Below are positions 46,534-56,062 of a stretch of 64,000 nt of DNA, piece by piece. The DNA is from Comamonas sp. BIGb0124 (GTDB taxonomy: Bacteria > Pseudomonadota > Gammaproteobacteria > Burkholderiales > Burkholderiaceae_C). Location of the stretch: NCBI RefSeq assembly GCF_003752175.1, contig NZ_RJVF01000001.1:1-64000 (forward strand), in the 5' to 3' direction. The position numbers were made by a program, and so were the translations under genes. Under the pieces are notes generated by a model that had not been told where the DNA came from, searched no databases, and saw only the letters and a list, made by a program, of their open reading frames with translations. Within the stretch, counting starts at the first letter, position 1. Each line of letters begins with the position of its first letter.

Positions 46534-47439
46534 CTACAGCACCAGCCGCATGGATTGATGGGGGATGCCGACCTCGTCGAAAGGCTCGCCGTAAGGCGCG
46601 AAACCGCGGCCACGGTAAAAGCCGATGGCCGACTGCTGCGCATTCAGCACCACTTCTCGGTCGCCGCGCGCGCGGGCCGCGGCGATCAGGCCGTCGAGCA
46701 CCTGCGCACCATGGCCGCCGCCCCGCACGCCGTGGTCGACCGCCATGCGGCCGATGCGCCCCACGCCCGGCGCGTGCTGCAGCAGCCGGCCGGTGGCGAT
46801 GCCCTGCCCCAGGCCGTTGTAGACCACCGCATGCACGGCCGTCGCATCGGCCCCGTCCCATTCCTCGTGCTCGGGCACGCCCTGCTCCACCACAAAGACC
46901 TCGCGGCGCAAGGGCTGGGCGTCGGCCTGCAGGCGTGCCCAGTCGCCGGTTTCGAGCCGGCAGGCGGCACCGTCCGACTCGAAGCGCTCGAGCAGGCCGC
47001 GCAGCACGACAGGAACCGGCGTGGGCACGCGACGAGCCGCATCCACGCAGACATAGACGACCTCGGCCCGCGCCAGCACGGTGTGCTCGCGGCGCATCGC
47101 CGCCTCGAGCGTGACCGAGGTACGCCCCACGCGCACCAGCCGCACGCCGATGCGCAGGCGGTCGTCCGGCCGGGCCGAAGCGAAGTACTCGACGGCAGCC
47201 TTGCGCACCGGCAGTTCGGTGCCCAGGCGACGCATGGCCGACGCGTACGGCACGCCCAGTGCCCGCCAGTACGCCATCACGGCGGTGTCGGCATACATCA
47301 GGTAATGGGCGTTGAAGACGATGCCCTGGGCATCGACCTCGGCCCGGCGCACGGTCAGCGCATGATGAAAACGGGAGACGGGCGCCGCATGCGCCGATGC
47401 GGCGGAGGGGGCAGTGGAAACAGAGCTGGAGGTCGTCAC
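46534..47439 (-). CDS. Fusion of hot-dog thioesterase and GNAT acetyltransferase
   Basis: 301 residues from a GTG at 47439 (another GTG at 47514 would overlap the esterase gene). Residues ~20-150 are a 4-hydroxybenzoyl-CoA-type thioesterase: VDAQGIVFNAHYLMYADTAVMAYWRALG with the usual acidic residue. Residues ~165-300 are an ElaA-like GNAT: REVFVVEQGVPEHEEWDGAD, GRIGRMAVDHGVRGGGHG (acetyl-CoA loop) and a C-terminal FYRGRGFAPYGEPFDEVGIPH. Both bind CoA derivatives. ElaA-like proteins are usually single-domain. Role unknown. Confidence 0.82.
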   Translation of the reverse strand: MTTSSSVSTAPSAASAHAAPVSRFHHALTVRRAEVDAQGIVFNAHYLMYADTAVMAYWRALGVPYASAMRRLGTELPVRKAAVEYFASARPDDRLRIGVRLVRVGRTSVTLEAAMRREHTVLARAEVVYVCVDAARRVPTPVPVVLRGLLERFESDGAACRLETGDWARLQADAQPLRREVFVVEQGVPEHEEWDGADATAVHAVVYNGLGQGIATGRLLQHAPGVGRIGRMAVDHGVRGGGHGAQVLDGLIAAARARGDREVVLNAQQSAIGFYRGRGFAPYGEPFDEVGIPHQSMRLVL

Positions 47440-47497
47440 GTTGGAATCCGGAATGCAGGTTGAGTCGGTGGGCAGGCCGCGTGCGTGGGTGCGGAGA

Positions 47498-48463
47498 TCA
47501 GGCCAGCGCGGCACGAATCACGGCGGCCAGATCGGTATGCGCCTTTCGGGCTTCGGGCAACGCACGGCCCATCTTGATGAACTCGTGCGTGACCCCGCGG
47601 TAGATGTCGAGCTCGACGGGCACGCCCGCCATGCGCAGCCGGTCGGCGTACTGCACGCCCTCGTCGACCAGCGGGTCACACTCGGCCAGGCCGATCCAGG
47701 CCGGCGCGACGCCCTCCAGGTCGTCGGCATACAGGGGGGCGAAACGCCAGTCGTCGCGGTCGCGGGCGTCGCGGATGTAGTGTTCGAAGAACCAGGTGAT
47801 GCCCTCGCGCGTCAGCACATGGCCGTCCGCATAGGTGTGGTGCGACGCGGTGTCCTGATGTCCGGTGCAGCCCGGATAGATCAGCGCCTGCAGCGCCAGC
47901 GGCAGACCGGCATCGCGCGCCAGAATGGCGCAGACCGCCGCCAGCGTGCCGCCCGCGCTGTCGCCGCAGACCGCCAGGCGCCGGCCATCCAGGCCCCAGT
48001 CGTCCAGCGCGCCGCTGGCCAGGGCCGAGCAAGCGTCCCAGGCGTCGTGCGCGGCGGTCGGGAACTTGTGCTGCGGCGCCAGGCGGTAGTCGAGCGAGAC
48101 GACGGCGCAGCCGGCCTGCCCCGCGATCTCGCGGCACAGCGCGTCGTGCGTGCGCACGCTCCCGACGGTGAACCCGCCGCCATGCAGGTAGAGCACCACC
48201 GGCAGGCCGGGCTCCGACGTGGGCCGGTACAGACGGACCGGCAACGGCACGCCGTCGCGAGCGGGCAGCGTGCGGTCCTGCACCTGGTGCAGCGCGCGCA
48301 AGGGCACTTCGAGCACGTTGGCGCCTTTTTCATAGGCGGCGCGCGCCTCGTCGGGGGTCAGGCTGTGCAGCGGCGGGCGCCCGGCGCGCGCCATGCGGTC
48401 GATGACGTCGCGCATGGCCGCCGTCATGGGCGCCGGCGCGGGATAGGTGGGTTGGGACTTCAT
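47498..48463 (-). CDS. Alpha/beta-hydrolase, hormone-sensitive-lipase family esterase
   Basis: 321 residues from MKSQPTYPAPAP. The HSL-type oxyanion motif LYLHGGGFTVGS, nucleophile GDSAGG near residue 168, acid ECDPLVDEG and histidine in GVTHEFIKMG form a complete catalytic triad. Such bacterial family IV esterases hydrolyse short acyl esters in the cytoplasm. It precedes the thioesterase-GNAT gene by 58 bases on the same strand. Confidence 0.9.
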   Translation of the reverse strand: MKSQPTYPAPAPMTAAMRDVIDRMARAGRPPLHSLTPDEARAAYEKGANVLEVPLRALHQVQDRTLPARDGVPLPVRLYRPTSEPGLPVVLYLHGGGFTVGSVRTHDALCREIAGQAGCAVVSLDYRLAPQHKFPTAAHDAWDACSALASGALDDWGLDGRRLAVCGDSAGGTLAAVCAILARDAGLPLALQALIYPGCTGHQDTASHHTYADGHVLTREGITWFFEHYIRDARDRDDWRFAPLYADDLEGVAPAWIGLAECDPLVDEGVQYADRLRMAGVPVELDIYRGVTHEFIKMGRALPEARKAHTDLAAVIRAALA

Positions 48464-48504
48464 GGCCACGATGCTAACGCGCCCGCCGCCGCCTTGCGTG
48501 GGGC

Positions 48505-48532
48505 AAAAAAAAACGGCATCCGCAGATGCCGT
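48505..48532 (-). terminator. Terminator after tctA
   Basis: ACGGCATC (48513-48520) and GATGCCGT (48525-48532) form an 8-base stem with loop CGCA. On the minus strand it is followed by nine Ts (48505-48513). It lies 58 bases past the tctA stop. Confidence 0.88.
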
Positions 48533-48590
48533 CCGGCTCAATGGCGGAGCCGCAATGCGCTTCGGGGCGCTTGGTGATCGAATCGGGATG

Positions 48591-50117
48591 TCAGGCGGCG
48601 CGTCCCTCGGCCACGTCGAGTGCGCGCTTGGCAGCCACGGCTCGGCGCACGGTCGACCAGATGGCCCACAGCAGCAGCGCAGCCGTCACCGCCAGCAGTC
48701 CTGCACTGATGGGTCGATTGATGAAGATGGCCGGGTCGCCACGCGAGAGCAGCATGGCACGGCGCAGGTTCTCCTCCACCATGGGGCCCAGGATGTAGCC
48801 CAGCAGCAGCGGCGCGGGCTCGAACTTCAGCACCATCAGCGCATAGCCCAGCACCCCCAGCACCGCCACCATGTAGATGTCGAACTCGTTGTTGTTGACG
48901 CTGTACACGCCGAGCGCCACGAACACCAGAATGGCCGGATACATCCATGCAAAGGGAATGCGCAGCAAGGCCACCCACAGGCCGATGGTGGGGATGTTGA
49001 GCACGACCAGCATGATGTTGCCGATCATGAAGCTCACCACCAGGCCCCAGAACAGCTCGGGCTGCTCGCTGATCAGCAGCGGACCGGGCGTGATGCCGTG
49101 GATGATGAGCGCGCCCATCATCACCGCCATCACCGCATCGCCGGGAATGCCGAGCGACAGCGAAGGCACGAAGGCGGTCTGCGCGGCGGCGTTATTGGCC
49201 GACTCGGGCGCCGAGATGCCCTCGATCGCACCCTTGCCGAAGCGGCTCGGATCCTTGGCCACGCGTTTTTCGATGGCATACGACATGAAGGCCGCGATCG
49301 ACGGTCCGACACCCGGCAGTGCACCCAGTGCGGAGCCCAGGGCCGAGCCGCGCAGCATCGGCGCGATGGTGGCCTTGAACTCCTCGCGTGTCGGCATCAT
49401 CGAGCGCATGGTGACGCGCTCGGGCTGCTGATTGGTGTGGTCCGCATTGATGCATCGCACCACCTCGGCAATGCCGAACAGGCCCATGGCGAGTGCCACG
49501 AGGTTGATGCCGTCCATCAGTTCGGGCAGGCCGAAGTGATAACGGGCCACGCCCGAGTTCACATCGGTGCCCACCATGCCCAGCAGCAGTCCGAAGACCA
49601 CCATGGCCAGGCCCTTGGCGGCCGAGCCCGAGCTCATCGAAGAAGCGGCCACCAGTCCCAGCACCATCATCGAGAAGAATTCGGCCGGACCGAACTTCAG
49701 GCCCAGGTCGGCGATCATCGGCGAGAACAGCACCAGCAGGATGAGCCCGCTCATGGCGCCGACCAGCGAAGCGATCGTGGTGACGAACAGGGCCAGGCCC
49801 GAGCGGCCTTTCTTGGCCATCGGATAGCCGTCCAGACAGGTCACGGCCGACGACGGCGTGCCCGGCAGGTTCAGCAGGATGGAGGCCGTCGAGCCGCCGT
49901 ACTGCGCGCCGTAGTAGACGCCCGCGAGCATGATGATGGCCGCGGTGGGGGGGATGTGATAGGTGATCGGCAGCAGCAGCGAGATGGCCGCCAGTGCGCC
50001 GATGCCGGGCAGCACGCCCACGACGGTGCCCAGCAGCACGCCAAAGAAGCAATAAGCCAGGGTGGTGGGTTCGGCTGCGACCTGCAGGCCGAGCAAGAGA
50101 TTGTCGATCAGTTCCAT
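48591..50117 (-). CDS. tctA: Tripartite tricarboxylate transporter, large membrane subunit TctA
   Basis: 508 residues, about 12 membrane helices. The conserved GVLPGIGALAAISLLLPITY and GVYYGAQYGGSTASILLNLPG blocks are present at the start, and the internal repeat GALPGVGPSIAAFMSYAIEK near residue 270. Together with TctB it forms a sodium- or proton-coupled carboxylate importer that takes ligand from a TctC/Bug receptor. No tctC is adjacent. Confidence 0.95.
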   Translation of the reverse strand: MELIDNLLLGLQVAAEPTTLAYCFFGVLLGTVVGVLPGIGALAAISLLLPITYHIPPTAAIIMLAGVYYGAQYGGSTASILLNLPGTPSSAVTCLDGYPMAKKGRSGLALFVTTIASLVGAMSGLILLVLFSPMIADLGLKFGPAEFFSMMVLGLVAASSMSSGSAAKGLAMVVFGLLLGMVGTDVNSGVARYHFGLPELMDGINLVALAMGLFGIAEVVRCINADHTNQQPERVTMRSMMPTREEFKATIAPMLRGSALGSALGALPGVGPSIAAFMSYAIEKRVAKDPSRFGKGAIEGISAPESANNAAAQTAFVPSLSLGIPGDAVMAVMMGALIIHGITPGPLLISEQPELFWGLVVSFMIGNIMLVVLNIPTIGLWVALLRIPFAWMYPAILVFVALGVYSVNNNEFDIYMVAVLGVLGYALMVLKFEPAPLLLGYILGPMVEENLRRAMLLSRGDPAIFINRPISAGLLAVTAALLLWAIWSTVRRAVAAKRALDVAEGRAA

Positions 50118-50127
50118 GGTGTCTTCC

Positions 50128-50571
50128 TCACAGGCTCCAGGGCCAGACCGGCAGGATCATCCGCAGGCCGACCGCAAAGATCAGCACGGTCAGCCCCGAG
50201 ATCACGGCGCTCAAGATGAAACGCGTCTTGAGCGGCATCGTCACCGGCACCAGGGCCAGCAGGCAACTGACGAACGTCGCCAGCGCCATGCCCAGCAGGC
50301 GCAGCGACACGGCGAACAACACCACGCTGGCCACCGACCAGAACAGGTTGCGCCACTGCACCACGATCGGCGAGCCCTGGCGCCACCAGGCCGGCAGCGC
50401 GACCAGCAGGCCCAGCACGGCCAGCAGCCAGCCGAGGATGACGGGAAAGTAGCCGGGGCCCATGCGCGCAGCCGTGCCCATGTTGTAGCGGCTGCCGTAG
50501 ACGGCAAAGAAGACGCCCGCGGCCAGCATCGCCAGGCCGCCCAGGAGGTCGTGTGTATCTCGGTGTTTCAT
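50128..50571 (-). CDS. tctB: Tripartite tricarboxylate transporter, small membrane subunit TctB
   Basis: 147 residues with four membrane helices: DLLGGLAMLAAGVFFAVYG at the start, GYFPVILGWLLAVLGLLVAL, then two more. The YNMGTAARMGPGYFP stretch is typical of TctB. It precedes tctA by 10 bases. Confidence 0.9.
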   Translation of the reverse strand: MKHRDTHDLLGGLAMLAAGVFFAVYGSRYNMGTAARMGPGYFPVILGWLLAVLGLLVALPAWWRQGSPIVVQWRNLFWSVASVVLFAVSLRLLGMALATFVSCLLALVPVTMPLKTRFILSAVISGLTVLIFAVGLRMILPVWPWSL

Positions 50572-51036
50572 TGCGGACTCGCAGTTCTCCGTGTTGTGTG
50601 GATCTAGGGGGTCTGCGGACAGCGGGCGCGTGGATGCCCGGGTCAGGACGGGTGCTTGTTGTGATTATTTTGGGCGCACCTATCCATGCGGGTAGTCACT
50701 TCAATAAAAGAAGTCGATATCCGCTTTCTATTTCGATTTTTCTTTTGAAAACCTTAAGAAAAATGCCGATCTGTCCTAGCGCTGCATGGTAGGGATGCCG
50801 GCGTTGGCAATCGACCGTAAAATTACGTACAACACGTCATCTCACCGTCAATTCAAGGGAAATCACCTAATTTCTCCAATTTGACCGAATTGCCTCCAAA
50901 AACGTGGCAGCGTCTTTGCCGCGCAACGCTATCCGGTATTGGCCCTATGGCTGGGTGCCCGGCACCTCGATAGCCTGAACGCCGGGCCGGCGCCTCTTCC
51001 TGGCAGCCGCTGCAACCCCAACAGGCAAGGCTGTCC
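50572..51036. other. Divergent promoter region between tctBA and the Fe-dependent alcohol dehydrogenase
   Basis: 465 bases without a supported gene, AT-rich around 50680-50890, and so the likely site of both divergent promoters. A short inverted repeat ACTTC-AATAAAA-GAAGT lies at about 50697-50713. No known operator consensus was recognised and no regulator gene is adjacent. Confidence 0.45.
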
Positions 51037-52173
51037 ATGGCATTCATCAACTACGTCACCCAGATCCAGTTCGAACACGGCGCCATCGCACTGCTGCCGC
51101 AGGAATGCGTACGGGTGGGCATGACCCGCCCCCTGATCGTGACGGATGCGGGCGTGAAAGCGGCCGGCGTCCTTCAGAAAGCCCTGGACGCCCTGCGGGG
51201 CTGGGATGTCGAGGTGTTCGACCAGACCCCGCCCAACCCCACGGAAGACGCCGTGCGCGCGGCGGCAGCGCTCTATCGGCAGAAAGGCTGCGACGGCCTG
51301 ATCGCGGTGGGCGGCGGATCGGCCATCGACTGCGCCAAGGGCGTTGCCCTGGTCGCGACCCACGAGGGCCCGCTCACCCGCTATGCGACCATCGAAGGCG
51401 GCTCGGCCCTCATCACCGCCCAGGTCGCGCCGCTGATCGCAGTGCCGACGACCAGCGGCACCGGCAGCGAGGTCGCCCGGGGCGCCATCCTCATCGTCGA
51501 CGACCACCGCAAGCTGGGTTTTCATTCATGGCATCTGGTGCCCCGCGCCGCCATCTGCGACCCGGATCTCACACTGGGCCTGCCGCCGCGCCTGACGGCC
51601 GCCACCGGCATGGACGCCATCGCGCACTGCATGGAGACCTTCATGGCCAGCGCCTTCAATCCGCCGGCCGACGGCATCGCGCTCGACGGCCTGGCCCGGG
51701 GCTGGTCGTGGATCGAAAGAGCGACCACACACGGCAACGACCGCGAGGCGCGAGCCAACCTCATGAGTGCATCCATGCAGGGTGCCATGGCGTTCCAGAA
51801 AGGCCTGGGAGCGGTGCACTCGCTCAGTCACAGCCTGGGCGGCGTCAACCCCATGCTGCACCATGGCACGCTCAATGCCATGTTCCTTCCGGCCGTCGTC
51901 GAGTTCAACGCCGAGGCCGACAGCATGCAGCGCGAAAACCGCCTGGAGCGCATGGCGCGCGCCATGGGCCTGTCGTCCGGTACCGACATCGCACTGGCGC
52001 TGCGCGACATGAATGCACGGCTGGGCCTGCCGTCCGGCCTGGCGCAGATGGGCGTGCGCCGCGACAACTTCGAGCGCATCGTGACGGGCGCACTGGCCGA
52101 CCATTGCCACGGGACCAACCCGCGCCCGGCCACGGCCCAGGATTACCGGGAATTGCTGGAAACCTCGCTCTGA
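51037..52173 (+). CDS. Iron-containing alcohol dehydrogenase
   Basis: 378 residues of the group III family. The N-terminal dinucleotide domain has GGGSAIDCAKGVAL near residue 92 and PTTSGTGSEVARGAI near 139. The metal ligands D-H-H-H are visible: TGMDAIAHCMETF, AVHSLSHSLGG and MLHHGTLNAMF. The enzyme oxidises or reduces an alcohol/aldehyde or hydroxy acid with NAD(P); the substrate is unknown. Divergent from tctBA, so possibly acting on the imported compound. Confidence 0.92.
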   Translation: MAFINYVTQIQFEHGAIALLPQECVRVGMTRPLIVTDAGVKAAGVLQKALDALRGWDVEVFDQTPPNPTEDAVRAAAALYRQKGCDGLIAVGGGSAIDCAKGVALVATHEGPLTRYATIEGGSALITAQVAPLIAVPTTSGTGSEVARGAILIVDDHRKLGFHSWHLVPRAAICDPDLTLGLPPRLTAATGMDAIAHCMETFMASAFNPPADGIALDGLARGWSWIERATTHGNDREARANLMSASMQGAMAFQKGLGAVHSLSHSLGGVNPMLHHGTLNAMFLPAVVEFNAEADSMQRENRLERMARAMGLSSGTDIALALRDMNARLGLPSGLAQMGVRRDNFERIVTGALADHCHGTNPRPATAQDYRELLETSL

Positions 52174-52205
52174 GCGAGGCTGCGGATGTCGCAGCCGCAG
52201 TGCGC

Positions 52206-52775
52206 TCAGCGCCGGCGCAGATGGGCGGCCAGGCAGGCTGCGGCGGCCTCGGGCGAAGACTCGATGCACAGCGCAGGCACGGCCAGCATCAGGTTGAGCG
52301 GCAAGCCGAAATCCTCGATCATCATGCGGTAGCGCGCGTCGTAAGCAGGCCCCGCGCCTTCGCCTGCGTCGTTGTCTTTGGGCCAGGCTCCCCATTCGGC
52401 GCGAATCCGATCGGCCAGCGACTCGCCGGCCTGTTCCAGATACAGCGCGACCGGCTTGCCCAGCGCCACGGCCATGCCCAGTTCGAACACCGTGCCGCTG
52501 TCGGGCTCGACCGCGCCACGAAACGGCTCGAGGTTCACCAGCAAGGCATCGGCCGATTGCAGGTGCGCCACATTGCCCTGGTAGATCCGGCTCGCGCGCG
52601 CATCGGGCGCAAGGTGTTCATCGGCATGGATGCCGCCGTCCGAAGGCCGGATGCCGCGCAGGCCGTGCTTCACGCACAGCGCTTCGAGCCAGGCGTAGCG
52701 CGCGTCCTGATCGGGGTAAAAGATATCGGGACCGGCCAGGTAGACGCGGGGTAAGGTGTCGGACAGAAAAGCCAT
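52206..52775 (-). CDS. Nucleoside 2-deoxyribosyltransferase family protein
   Basis: 189 residues. RVYLAGPDIFYPD at the start and EPDSGTVFELGMAVALGKPV (with the nucleophilic glutamate in FELG) are the family signature. Members exchange bases on deoxynucleosides or hydrolyse modified nucleotides. Convergent with the alcohol dehydrogenase, 32 bases apart. The precise substrate cannot be given. Confidence 0.85.
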   Translation of the reverse strand: MAFLSDTLPRVYLAGPDIFYPDQDARYAWLEALCVKHGLRGIRPSDGGIHADEHLAPDARASRIYQGNVAHLQSADALLVNLEPFRGAVEPDSGTVFELGMAVALGKPVALYLEQAGESLADRIRAEWGAWPKDNDAGEGAGPAYDARYRMMIEDFGLPLNLMLAVPALCIESSPEAAAACLAAHLRRR

Positions 52776-52863
52776 GGCGGCAGCATACTGCCGATTGGCC
52801 GACTCTGGACATCAGGCGACACACCGGGGCACATCCGGCACCAGGGCGTTCGACTCGAGGCGC

Positions 52864-53190
52864 TCAGTGGGCCAGCGCGCGCTGCAACTGGGCCTTGTTC
52901 ATGCTGGAACGCCCCCGGAGTCCGCGCCGGCGTGCCTCCTGGTACAGCTGGGCGTAGGTCCGTCCGGCTGCACCGCTGTGCGAACGCAGGCCGCCGCGTC
53001 GGCCCGAGGACAGGTCTTCACGCGACAGCGCGCTGCCGTGTTCGGCTTCGCCACTGCGCGCGCGTTCCTTGTTGACGACGCGCGCCGCTATTTCCTCGGC
53101 CGTGTCTTCCTTGCGGCCACGCTCCAGCAGACCGGCCTTGATGTGCTGGTACTGGCGTTCACGTTTGTTGCTCCATTGGGTTCTTGGCAT
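52864..53190 (-). CDS. Small basic Rho-N/SAP-like protein ('plasmid stabilization protein')
   Basis: 108 residues from MPRTQWSNKRERQYQHIK at 53190. The N-terminal half is charged and helical (EEIAARVVNKERARSGE), the middle SSGRRGGLRSHSGAAGRTYAQLY is highly conserved in the family, and the C-terminus RRGLRGRSSMNKAQLQRALA is a SAP/Rho-N-like nucleic-acid-binding helix-hairpin. Databases often call this a plasmid stabilization protein, but it is chromosomal in many species and its function is unproven. Confidence 0.8.
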   Translation of the reverse strand: MPRTQWSNKRERQYQHIKAGLLERGRKEDTAEEIAARVVNKERARSGEAEHGSALSREDLSSGRRGGLRSHSGAAGRTYAQLYQEARRRGLRGRSSMNKAQLQRALAH

Positions 53191-53340
53191 GTCGGTCTCC
53201 TGTGTGAGACCCGCTGCACCGGACGGCTGCCCGGCAACGGGCTGGATTCCAGTCTCCCCCGGCCGTTGCCGCCTCGCAAGCCCTGCGCAGGCGCGCGTCA
53301 CGCCCGCAGACACGCGGGCGGGGCGCTGTCCGACACCGCG

Positions 53341-55701
53341 CTACTTCTTCAGCCCTTGCAGCTTGGCGAAGGCATGCGACATCGCGCTGCCGGCGGCCTG
53401 ATCGGCAGAGGCGCCCCGGCCGCCTTGCTGCGTGTAGCGGCCGGCACCGCGGCCGGCGTTCTCGAACCGGTTGTCGCGTGGCCCGTCACGCCGCGCCGGA
53501 GCCGCGTCGAGTTTCATGGTCAGGCTGATGCGCTTGCGGGCCGCATCGACCTCCAGCACCTTGACCTTGACGATGTCGCCGGTCTTGACGACTTCGCGCG
53601 CATCGGTGACGAACTTGTTCGACAGCTGGCTCACGTGCACCAGGCCGTCCTGGTGCACGCCGAGGTCGACGAACGCACCGAAGGCTGCGACGTTGCTCAC
53701 GGTCCCCTCGAGCACCATGCCCTCCTTGAGGTCGGCGATGTCTTCGACGCCATCGTTGAAGCGCGCCACCTTGAAGTCAGGCCGGGGATCGCGGCCGGGC
53801 TTTTCCAGTTCGGCCAGGATGTCCTTCACGGTCACCACGCCGAACTGGGCATTGGCCAGGCTCTCGGCCTTCACCCCCTTGAGCAGTTCGGCCCGGCCCA
53901 TGACTTCGGCGATCGGCTTGGCGACCTGGGCCAGCATGGCCTCGACCACCGAATACGTCTCGGGGTGCACACCGGTCATGTCGAGCGGATTGTCGCCACT
54001 GCGGATGCGCAGGAAACCGGCACTCTGCTCGAAAGTCTTGGCCCCCAGGCCGGTCACGGACAGCAGTTGCTGGCGGTTGCGGAAAGCCCCGTTGGCTTCG
54101 CGCCAGCGCACCACGGCCTTGGCCACGCCGCCGGAGAGCCCCGACACCCGGGTCAGCAACGGCGCACTGGCCGTGTTCAGGTCGACGCCCACGGCGTTCA
54201 CGCAATCCTCGACCACCGTATCGAGCGTGCGGGCGAGTTCGCTTTGATTGACGTCGTGCTGGTACTGCCCCACGCCGATGCTCTTGGGATCGATCTTGAC
54301 CAGTTCGGCCAGCGGATCCTGCAGTCGACGCGCAATGCTGGCAGCGCCGCGCAGGCTCACATCCACATCCGGCATTTCCTGGCTGGCGAACTCGCTGGCG
54401 CTGTAGACCGAGGCGCCGGCCTCGCTGACCACCACCTTCTCGATGGCATAAGGCGCGTCCTTGGCCAGCAGCTTGATGAGGTCGGCAGCCAGCTTGTCGG
54501 TTTCACGGCTGGCCGTGCCGTTGCCGATGGCGATGAGATTGACGCCGTGCTTCATGCAGAGCTTGGCCAGCGTGTGCAGCGAGCCATCCCAGTCGCGGCG
54601 GGGCTCGTGGGGGTAGACGGTCGAGGTGTCGACCAGCTTGCCGGTGGCATCGACCACGGCGACCTTGACGCCGGTGCGGATGCCCGGATCGAGCCCCATC
54701 ACGACACGGGCGCCGGCGGGAGCGGCCAGCAGCAGGTCGCGCAGGTTGTCGGCGAACACCTTGATGGCGACTTTTTCGGCATCCTCGCGCAGGCGGGCGA
54801 ACAGGTCGCGCTCGGTCGACAGCGACAGCTTGACACGCCAGGTCCAGGCCACGGCCTTGCGGATCAGGTCGTCGGCCGCCCGCGCCGAATGGCTCCAGCC
54901 CAGATGAAGCGCAATACGGCCTTCGGCCACGCTGGGTTTGCCGGGCTCGGGCTCGACGGGCAACACCAGCTTGGCGTCGAGGACCTCTTGCTGGCGTCCC
55001 CGGAACACCGCCAGGGCCCGGTGGGACGGGACACGGCCGATGGGCTCGTCGTAATCGAAGTAGTCGCGGAACTTGGCGATATCGGCATGGTTCTCGTCCT
55101 TGCCGTCGACCAGCTTGCTGCGCAGCAGGCCTTCCTGCCACAGCCATTCGCGCAGATCCTGCACAAGAGCCGCGTCTTCGGCCCAGCGCTCGGACAGGAT
55201 GTCGCGCACGCCGTCGAGCACGGCCTGCACGGTGGTGAAGTCACTGCCGTCCTCGCCCTTGGCCGGCTTGACGTAGCTGGCGGCCTCGTCGGCCGGCACG
55301 CGGTCGGGCTCGGCAAACAGCAACGAGGCCAGGGGGTCGATGCCGTTCTCGCGGGCGATCTGGCCCTTGGTGCGGCGCTTGGGCTTGTAGGGCAGGTACA
55401 GATCCTCGAGTTCCTGCTTGGTGGGCACGGCCTCGATGGCTGCGCGCAGTTCGGGCGTGAGCTTGCCCTGTTCGTCGATGCTCTTGAGCACCGCCTCGCG
55501 GCGGCTCTCGAGTTCACGCAGATAACCCAGCCGGTATTCCAATTCGCGCAACTGCACGTCGTCGAGGCCGCCCGTGGCCTCCTTGCGGTAGCGGGCCACG
55601 AAGGGCACGGTGGCCCCGCCGTCGAGCAAGGCCACGGTCGTCGAGACCTGTTCGACCCGGACCTTGAGTTCACTGGCGATCTGCTGGAATATCTTGTTCA
55701 C
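53341..55701 (-). CDS. tex: RNA-binding transcriptional accessory protein Tex
   Basis: 786 residues from a GTG (55701); a TTG six bases upstream is possible. Order of parts: N-terminal helical domain (FQQIASELKVRVEQVSTTVALL), YqgF-like RNase H fold (VMGLDPGIRTGVKVAVVD), helix-hairpin-helix pair (AVGVDLNTASAPLLTRVSGL) and C-terminal S1 domain (GTVSNVAAFGAFVDLGVHQD), then an Arg/Gly-rich tail. Tex binds RNA and RNA polymerase and affects toxin expression in Bordetella. Length is normal. Confidence 0.95.
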   Translation of the reverse strand: MNKIFQQIASELKVRVEQVSTTVALLDGGATVPFVARYRKEATGGLDDVQLRELEYRLGYLRELESRREAVLKSIDEQGKLTPELRAAIEAVPTKQELEDLYLPYKPKRRTKGQIARENGIDPLASLLFAEPDRVPADEAASYVKPAKGEDGSDFTTVQAVLDGVRDILSERWAEDAALVQDLREWLWQEGLLRSKLVDGKDENHADIAKFRDYFDYDEPIGRVPSHRALAVFRGRQQEVLDAKLVLPVEPEPGKPSVAEGRIALHLGWSHSARAADDLIRKAVAWTWRVKLSLSTERDLFARLREDAEKVAIKVFADNLRDLLLAAPAGARVVMGLDPGIRTGVKVAVVDATGKLVDTSTVYPHEPRRDWDGSLHTLAKLCMKHGVNLIAIGNGTASRETDKLAADLIKLLAKDAPYAIEKVVVSEAGASVYSASEFASQEMPDVDVSLRGAASIARRLQDPLAELVKIDPKSIGVGQYQHDVNQSELARTLDTVVEDCVNAVGVDLNTASAPLLTRVSGLSGGVAKAVVRWREANGAFRNRQQLLSVTGLGAKTFEQSAGFLRIRSGDNPLDMTGVHPETYSVVEAMLAQVAKPIAEVMGRAELLKGVKAESLANAQFGVVTVKDILAELEKPGRDPRPDFKVARFNDGVEDIADLKEGMVLEGTVSNVAAFGAFVDLGVHQDGLVHVSQLSNKFVTDAREVVKTGDIVKVKVLEVDAARKRISLTMKLDAAPARRDGPRDNRFENAGRGAGRYTQQGGRGASADQAAGSAMSHAFAKLQGLKK

Positions 55702-56062
55702 ATTCAATCTCTGTCTCGCGCAAGTTCGATCTTGCGCCCTGCCGCACCATGCCGCGCCATCCGGCCCTGGGGCCTTCGGGGCGGCCAAGTAAAGCTGGCG
55801 AGTTTGCCACAGCCCAGCCGCCTCGCCGGCCGTCCAACCGGGGCCGCGGCCCCGCGCCTTGTAGGAAAACAGCGGCTTTCCCCGGGGACGCCCCGAATCG
55901 GCCGGCTTCCTCGTGTAGTCTCGTGACGGCCGGCTCGGCGGTGCCTGAACATCCCATCCGCCAGCCCGGCCCGCCTGGATGCGGCGATGCGGATTCGAGA
56001 GCACTGCCCTGCGCCGGCTGTCTCCCGCCCATGCCAGGCGTCCCCCAGCCCGAGGAGCATCC
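55702..56062. other. Divergent promoter region between tex and ggt
   Basis: About 360 GC-rich bases with no supported gene. It must contain the promoters of tex (leftward) and the gamma-glutamyltransferase gene (rightward, GAGGAG ribosome site at its right end). No palindrome or known operator stood out. Confidence 0.4.

Noticed and set aside
52756-55926. A 1056-codon plus-strand open frame opposite tex
   Set aside because: Antisense shadow; tex is complete on the other strand with all domains.
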